A DNA stretch of 64,000 bases, taken from Tsuneonella sediminis. GTDB taxonomy: Bacteria; Pseudomonadota; Alphaproteobacteria; Sphingomonadales; Sphingomonadaceae. Location: assembly GCF_051912845.1 (NCBI RefSeq), contig NZ_JBNCBU010000003.1, positions 152,883 to 216,882 on the forward strand, in the 5' to 3' direction. The position numbers were made by a program, and so were the translations under genes. Under the pieces are notes generated by a model, which saw only the letters and a list, made by a program, of their open reading frames with translations, was not told the origin of the DNA and did not search any database. Numbering within the stretch: position 1 is the stretch's first letter; the number at the start of each line of letters is the position of its first letter. This document shows, piece after piece, positions 59,066 to 64,000 of the stretch.

Positions 59066-61450
59066 ATGCCAGAAGCGGACAGGATGACGACCCAGCGGCT
59101 GGGCGAGATCGTCGAAAAGGCCGCTGCCGAGGTCTTCATCTTCGGCAAGGACGATTTCCGTTTCCTGCTCGTCAATCAGGGAGCGCGCGAGAACCTCGGC
59201 TACACGCGCGAGGAGCTCGGCCAGCTTCATCCCTGGGACCTCAAGCCCGAATTCACCGAGGAACAGTTCAAGTCCTTCGTGGAGCCGCTGATACGTGGCG
59301 ACCGCAAGCAACTGCACTTCGAGACGATCCATCGAAGGAAGGACGGTTCGTCGTATGACGTGAGTGTCCGCCTCCAGCTCATTTCCACGGGCGAGGCTCC
59401 CGTGTTCTATGCCGCGATCCAGGACGTCACCGACCAGCGCCGGATCCGCCGCGAGCTCGAGGAGGTCTCGGGCCGCCTCGACGCCATTCTCAACAACACC
59501 AGGATGGCCGTGTTCATGATGGACGAGCGGCAACATTGTTCGTTCATGAACAAGGCGGCCGAGGAACTGACGGGGTTCACCTTCGCCGAAACCCAGGGCC
59601 GGCCGCTCCATGACGTTGTCCACCATACCTACCCGGATGGCCGGCCCTTTCCGATCGAGGAGTGTGCGATCGACCGCGCCTTCCCTGAAAACAGCCAGAC
59701 GCAAGGGGAAGAGGTGTTCGTTCACAAGGACGGCAGCTTCTACAACGTCGGTTTCACCGCATCGCCGATGAAGAACGCCGAAGGCGTCACCATCGGCACG
59801 GTGATCGAGGCGCAAAATATAGACGAGGAACTGAAGGCGCGCGAGGCACTCAACTCGTTCAATGCCGCGCTGCGGCGGCGGGTCGAGGAAGCCATCGCCG
59901 AGCGGAAGGACCTCGAGGCGCAGCTCGTCCAGGCGCAGAAGATGGAAGCCATCGGCCAGCTCACCGGCGGTGTCGCGCACGACTTCAACAACTTGCTCCA
60001 GGTGATCGCCGGGAACCTGCAACTCATCAAGCAGGACCCCCTGCTCGACGGCCGCAGTCTCGGCCGGATCAACAACGCCCTGTCGGGGGTCGAGCGGGGG
60101 GCGAAGCTCGCCGCGCAGTTGCTCGCCTTCGGACGCCAGCAGCCGCTGAAGCCCAAGCCGATCAATGCGGGGCGGATCCTGCGCGATATGGATGACATGT
60201 TCCGCCGCACGCTCGGAGAGGCGGTCGAGATCGAAACGATCGTGTCGGCGGGGCTCTGGAACTGCCTCGTTGATCCGCGCCAGCTCGAGAACGTGCTCCT
60301 CAACCTCGCCATAAACGCCCGCGATGCGATGCAGGGGCAGGGCAAACTCACGCTGGAGGTCGGCAACGCATCGCTGGACGAGGATTACGTCGCCGTGCAT
60401 CCGGACGCAGCGACCGGGCAATACGTGGTGATCGCGGTGACCGACACCGGCTGCGGCATTCCCGCTGAAAACCTGTCGAAGGTATTCGAACCCTTCTTCA
60501 CCACGAAGGGCCCGGGGGACGGCACCGGGCTGGGCCTGTCGATGGTCTTCGGCTTCGTCAAGCAGTCGGGCGGACACATCACCGTCTACAGCGAGGAGGG
60601 CGAGGGCACGACCGTTCGCATCTACCTGCCCCGGACACGGCAGGCCGAGCTGTCACGCCGCGCCGAAGGGGCGTGGACGACCGAGTCGGGCAACGATGAG
60701 GTCATCCTCGTGGTCGAGGACGACGGGGACGTGCGTACGACCGTGGTCGAACTGCTGACCAACCTCGGGTACAAGGTCATCGAAGCCGCCGATGCGGACA
60801 GCGCACTCGCGGTGCTCCAGTGCGGAATGCCGATCGACCTTCTGTTCACCGATGTGGTCATGCCGGGGAAGCTGCGTTCGCCCGAACTCGCACGGCTCGC
60901 CAAGGAGCGCATCCCGGATATCGGGGTGCTGTTCACTTCGGGTTATACCCAGAACGCCATCGTCCACGCCGGCAAGCTCGATGACGACATCGAGCTGATC
61001 AGCAAGCCCTATTCGGTGGAGAAACTCAGCCGGAAGATAAGGCAGGTTCTGAATGCGCGACCCCGGAAGGAGGCGGCGCGCGGCGGCAGTTCCAGTGAAG
61101 ATCGAGCCCCCGAGGTTCAGCGCGTACTGCTGATCGAGGACGAACCATTGATCCGCATGTCGATGGTCGCGGCGATCGAAGCTGTCGGGTGGGAGGTGCT
61201 CGAGGCCGGAACCCTCCAGCAGGCGAAGGAACTGTTGGAGAGCAATGAAATCGATGCCGTCGTGTCCGACATGCGGCTTCCGGACGGGATGGCAACGGAT
61301 TTCCTGCTGACCATGCGGGCGCAGTATCCGGACATGAAGCTCGTGGTGACGTCGGGTGGTTCGGTGCCGCAGGAACTGGAATCGCAGACCGTGTCCATAC
61401 TCGCCAAGCCGTTCACCGATCGCGACCTCGAGGACGCCCTGATCCGCTGA
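59066..61450 (+). CDS. Hybrid histidine kinase, PAS-PAS-HisKA-HATPase-REC-REC
   Basis: A 794-residue hybrid kinase. It has two PAS domains (about 10-125 and 135-255), a HisKA helix with phosphoacceptor His305 (TGGVAHDFNNLLQV), an HATPase_c domain (VTDTGCGIP; GDGTGLGLSMV), and two receiver domains. The first has Asp596 (LLFTDVVMPG), the second Asp735 (AVVSDMRLPD) and Lys in AKPFTDRD. No membrane segments are visible, so it is a cytoplasmic sensor. The second PAS is nearly twin to the last PAS of the kinase at 7146. ATG 59066 follows an AT-rich GGATTTCA. Output may go to a response regulator elsewhere. Confidence 0.92.
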   Translation: MPEADRMTTQRLGEIVEKAAAEVFIFGKDDFRFLLVNQGARENLGYTREELGQLHPWDLKPEFTEEQFKSFVEPLIRGDRKQLHFETIHRRKDGSSYDVSVRLQLISTGEAPVFYAAIQDVTDQRRIRRELEEVSGRLDAILNNTRMAVFMMDERQHCSFMNKAAEELTGFTFAETQGRPLHDVVHHTYPDGRPFPIEECAIDRAFPENSQTQGEEVFVHKDGSFYNVGFTASPMKNAEGVTIGTVIEAQNIDEELKAREALNSFNAALRRRVEEAIAERKDLEAQLVQAQKMEAIGQLTGGVAHDFNNLLQVIAGNLQLIKQDPLLDGRSLGRINNALSGVERGAKLAAQLLAFGRQQPLKPKPINAGRILRDMDDMFRRTLGEAVEIETIVSAGLWNCLVDPRQLENVLLNLAINARDAMQGQGKLTLEVGNASLDEDYVAVHPDAATGQYVVIAVTDTGCGIPAENLSKVFEPFFTTKGPGDGTGLGLSMVFGFVKQSGGHITVYSEEGEGTTVRIYLPRTRQAELSRRAEGAWTTESGNDEVILVVEDDGDVRTTVVELLTNLGYKVIEAADADSALAVLQCGMPIDLLFTDVVMPGKLRSPELARLAKERIPDIGVLFTSGYTQNAIVHAGKLDDDIELISKPYSVEKLSRKIRQVLNARPRKEAARGGSSSEDRAPEVQRVLLIEDEPLIRMSMVAAIEAVGWEVLEAGTLQQAKELLESNEIDAVVSDMRLPDGMATDFLLTMRAQYPDMKLVVTSGGSVPQELESQTVSILAKPFTDRDLEDALIR

Positions 61451-61482
61451 CGAAGCACGGCGTCACGACGCGGCTGGAACAG

Positions 61483-61501
61483 CGGCAAGGGCCTCTTGCC
61501 G
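61483..61501. terminator. Convergent hairpin between hybrid kinase and LysR gene
   Basis: CGGCAAG (61483-61489) and CTTGCCG (61495-61501) form a perfect 7-bp stem with a 5-nt loop in the 64-bp gap between two convergent genes. No T-run, but the placement fits a shared terminator. Confidence 0.45.
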
Positions 61502-61514
61502 ATGTTCGGACGCG

Positions 61515-62408
61515 TCAGGTCTTCGGCAGGAGAAGGTCGCGGCATCGCTCGATCATCGCGGCGATCCATTCCTTGCCCGCCTGAACCCGTGCGAGCTGGT
61601 GAGTATCCTTGTGTGTCACCAGCCAGAAGGCGCGGAAGATCCGCTTTGTGGGCAGGACTGGCGCAAGCGCGGGATCCGCGTTGCCGATGAAGCACGGGAG
61701 AACCCCGATGCCCGCGCCCCCGGCGATCAACTGGTGCTGGGCATTGATGCTCGACGAACGCAGCCGCGGGGTCAGGCCCGGATGGATCTCGTCGAGGTAG
61801 CGTAGCTCGGGCGCGTAGAGCAGGTCCGGGATGTAACCGATGAGGCTGTGGCCAGACAGCAGGTCGGCGCTGCGCTGCGGCGACCCCGCGCCAGCGAGGT
61901 AGCTCCGCGACGCGTAGAGACCCAGCGCATAATCGGACAGCTTGCCTGCGATAATCGGGCCGGCCTTGGGCCGCGATAGCATGACCGCAATGTCGGCCTC
62001 GCGCTTCGACATGCTGAGAAAACCACTGTTGGCGACGAGATCGACGGTGAGGCCCGGGTGCATGCCCGCGAAATCGGGCAGGTGCCGGGCGAGGACCCAG
62101 CTGCCGAACCCCTCCGCCACGCTGATGCGCAGGATACCGGAAACCGAGGCGGACCGGCCCTCCGACCCCTCGTCGATCTCGGCGGCAGCGCGTGCCATGC
62201 GCTCGACGCGCAGCAGCAGGGCTTCGCCGGCTTCGGTGAGCACCTGTCCTTCGCGGGTCTGCTCGAACAGGTTGGCCCCCACGGCCGCCTCGAGTCGCCG
62301 CAGCCGGCGACCCACCGTGGTGGCATCGACCCGCAGTGCGGCACCTGCACGGCCGAGTTGCCCTGTCTGGGCCACGGCGAGGAAGACCTGCAGGTCGCTC
62401 CAGTCCAT
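61515..62408 (-). CDS. LysR-family regulator
   Basis: A 297-residue LysR protein. The N-terminal winged helix (MDWSDLQVFLAVAQTGQLGRAGAALRVDATTVGRRLRRLEAA, shown in part) is followed by the effector-binding fold starting at about residue 90. The start is probably ATG 62408; ATGs at 62417 and 62438 would place it in the palindrome. It is divergent from mmsA and so is likely its activator or repressor. The most likely effector is a valine or beta-amino-acid breakdown product, inferred from mmsA. Confidence 0.88.
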   Translation of the reverse strand: MDWSDLQVFLAVAQTGQLGRAGAALRVDATTVGRRLRRLEAAVGANLFEQTREGQVLTEAGEALLLRVERMARAAAEIDEGSEGRSASVSGILRISVAEGFGSWVLARHLPDFAGMHPGLTVDLVANSGFLSMSKREADIAVMLSRPKAGPIIAGKLSDYALGLYASRSYLAGAGSPQRSADLLSGHSLIGYIPDLLYAPELRYLDEIHPGLTPRLRSSSINAQHQLIAGGAGIGVLPCFIGNADPALAPVLPTKRIFRAFWLVTHKDTHQLARVQAGKEWIAAMIERCRDLLLPKT

Positions 62409-62409
62409 C

Positions 62410-62427
62410 CCCTGCATATATGCAGGG
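62410..62427. promoter_or_regulatory. Perfect 18-bp palindrome between lysR and mmsA
   Basis: CCCTGCATA-TATGCAGGG is a perfect 18-bp palindrome adjoining the LysR start. Two further half-sites CTGCAA follow toward mmsA (near 62432 and 62452). The repeated TGCA core is a good candidate LysR binding site. Confidence 0.65.
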
Positions 62428-62503
62428 CTTATCTGCAAGATTGCCTGTTGTCTGCAAAAATATCCGCGCCCAAGAGGGTCGAAACACTTTGGGAGAATGT
62501 CTC

Positions 62504-64000
62504 ATGCGCCAGGTCGATCATTTCATCGTCGGAGGTGCCGGCGGCTCGGCGGGTCGCAGTCACCAGATCTGGAACCCTTCCACCGGTGAGGTCCAGGCCG
62601 AAGTCGTGCTCGGCGACGCGGCGCTGCTCGACCGCGCGGTCGAGGCCGCGAAGAAGGTCCAGCCCGAATGGGCGGCGACCAACCCGCAACGGCGCGCCCG
62701 GATCATGTTTGCCTTCAAGCAGCTTGTCGAGGCGAACAAGGAAGACCTGGCCCGCCTGCTCGCAAGCGAGCACGGCAAGGTGATCGACGATGCGCACGGA
62801 GACGTTCAGCGCGGGCTGGAAGTCATCGAATATGCCTGCGGCATCCCGCAGGTTCTGAAAGGCGAATATACCTTGGGCGCGGGGCCGGGGATCGACGTCT
62901 ATTCGGCACGCCAGCCGCTCGGCATCGGCGCCGGCATCACCCCGTTCAATTTCCCGGCGATGATCCCGATGTGGATGTTCGGCATGGCGATCGCGGCGGG
63001 AAATGCCTTCATCCTCAAGCCGAGCGAGCGCGATCCCAGCGTGCCGGTGCGCCTGGCCGAACTTTTCCTCGATGCCGGTGCGCCTGAAGGCCTGTTGCAG
63101 GTCGTCCACGGCGACAAGGAAATGGTCGACGCGATCCTCGACCATCCGGACATCGCTGCCGTCAGCTTCGTCGGCTCGAGCGACATCGCGCATTATGTCT
63201 ACAAGCGCGGCGTCGCGGCGGGCAAGCGCGTGCAGGCGATGGGCGGGGCCAAGAATCACGGCATCGTCATGCCCGATGCCGATCTCGACCAAGTCGTCGG
63301 TGACCTCGCTGGTGCGGCATTCGGCTCGGCGGGCGAGCGCTGCATGGCGCTGCCGGTGGTGGTGCCGGTGGGCGAGGACACGGCCGACCGCCTGCGCGAG
63401 AAGCTGATCCCGGCGATCAACGCGCTGTGTGTGGGCGTGTCGACCGACAAGGACGCGCACTACGGTCCCGTCGTCACGCCCGAGCACAAGGCGCGGGTCG
63501 AGGCGTGGATCGACACCGCCGAGAAGGAAGGTGCCGAGGTCGTGATCGACGGCCGCGGATTCTCGCTGCAGGGCCACGAAAAAGGCTTCTTCGTCGGCCC
63601 AACGCTGCTCGACCGCGTGACGCCGGACATGGAGAGCTACAAGGAGGAGATTTTCGGTCCCGTCCTTCAGATCGTCCGTGCGAAGGACTTCGAGGAGGCG
63701 GTACGCCTGCCGAGCGAGCACCAGTACGGCAATGGCGTGGCGATCTTCACCCGCAACGGCCACGCCGCCCGCGAATTCGCGTCCCGCGTCAACGTCGGCA
63801 TGGTGGGCATCAACGTGCCGATCCCGGTCCCGGTCGCCTACCATTCGTTCGGGGGCTGGAAGCGGAGCGCGTTCGGCGACACCAACCAGTACGGCACCGA
63901 GGGCCTCAAGTTCTGGACCAAGGTCAAGACCGTCACCCAGCGCTGGCCCGACGGCGGCGGAGACGGCAGCAACGCCTTCGTCATCCCGACCATGGGCTGA
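62504..64000 (+). CDS. mmsA: CoA-acylating methylmalonate-semialdehyde dehydrogenase
   Basis: A 498-residue aldehyde dehydrogenase of the MmsA type, turning methylmalonate semialdehyde to propionyl-CoA, and malonate semialdehyde to acetyl-CoA, with NAD. Landmarks are GAGITPFNFPAMIPMWMFG, LKPSERDPS, the Gly loop VGSSDIAHYVY, the nucleophile Cys280 in GSAGERCMALPVV (MmsA-specific context) and the family segment SFGGWKRSAFGD near the end. ATG 62504 follows GGGAGAATG. The stop is the last three bases of the window. It acts in valine breakdown and is divergent from a LysR gene. Confidence 0.95.
   Translation: MRQVDHFIVGGAGGSAGRSHQIWNPSTGEVQAEVVLGDAALLDRAVEAAKKVQPEWAATNPQRRARIMFAFKQLVEANKEDLARLLASEHGKVIDDAHGDVQRGLEVIEYACGIPQVLKGEYTLGAGPGIDVYSARQPLGIGAGITPFNFPAMIPMWMFGMAIAAGNAFILKPSERDPSVPVRLAELFLDAGAPEGLLQVVHGDKEMVDAILDHPDIAAVSFVGSSDIAHYVYKRGVAAGKRVQAMGGAKNHGIVMPDADLDQVVGDLAGAAFGSAGERCMALPVVVPVGEDTADRLREKLIPAINALCVGVSTDKDAHYGPVVTPEHKARVEAWIDTAEKEGAEVVIDGRGFSLQGHEKGFFVGPTLLDRVTPDMESYKEEIFGPVLQIVRAKDFEEAVRLPSEHQYGNGVAIFTRNGHAAREFASRVNVGMVGINVPIPVPVAYHSFGGWKRSAFGDTNQYGTEGLKFWTKVKTVTQRWPDGGGDGSNAFVIPTMG

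Overview
The window is GC-rich, tightly packed alphaproteobacterial DNA. Several features point to the order Sphingomonadales, and an Erythrobacteraceae-like genome is my best guess: several TonB-dependent receptors, a caa3-type oxidase locus, a split MetH, a glycine cleavage operon with a two-subunit P protein behind a tandem glycine riboswitch, an ABA4-like protein and a CpaF ATPase. I see no insertion sequence, integrase, prophage or CRISPR array. The only plasmid-like accessory module is a small VapBC pair.

Layout. 1-6092: end of aspS, a CsgG-like lipid-export-type protein, then acpP-fabF-mltG-(2'-5' RNA ligase-like)-(Popeye-like cNMP-domain protein), and tRNA-Met(CAT). 6132-9653 (minus): an SRPBCC protein and a HisKA_2 sensor kinase with its single-domain response regulator. 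9861-18001: respiratory locus with a PQQ-type sugar dehydrogenase lipoprotein, two small membrane proteins, a fused cytochrome oxidase subunit I/III, subunit II with attached cytochrome c, a cytochrome c lipoprotein, a divergent dihaem cytochrome, a b561-type cytochrome and the CtaG assembly factor. 18115-31211: a putative sulfoquinovose island. 31301-37574: a DUF305 protein, then an ArsR/methyltransferase regulator with metF and split metH. 37575-45741: antiporter, glycine riboswitch, gcvT-H-PA-PB, ABA4-like protein, entericidin-like peptide, DMT transporter and two tiny genes. 45819-54433: cpaF, a second DMT transporter, vapBC, glmS, a GGDEF-EAL protein and purQS. 54711-58713: a TonB receptor and a lipid kinase lying between purS and purC. 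59066-64000: hybrid histidine kinase, LysR regulator and divergent mmsA.

The most interesting system is the 18-31 kb island. A GH31 enzyme with the YihQ-type sulfonate-recognition residues, a LacI regulator, a SmoB-like aldo/keto reductase, an SsuD/SmoC-like flavin monooxygenase, GlpD, an SsuE-like FMN reductase and a RibB-like protein are head-to-tail with overlapping stops and starts. They are divergent from a TonB receptor and near an MFS importer and a YeiH-type sulfate/sulfite exporter. Together these could import sulfoquinovosyl glycerol, cleave it to sulfoquinovose and glycerol, oxidatively remove sulfite to give 6-oxoglucose, reduce that to glucose, burn the glycerol phosphate and export sulfite. 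The RibB-like protein has lost its metal ligands, so it may be a repurposed enzyme of the pathway.

All family assignments come from reading the translated sequence against remembered family features. No database search was run.
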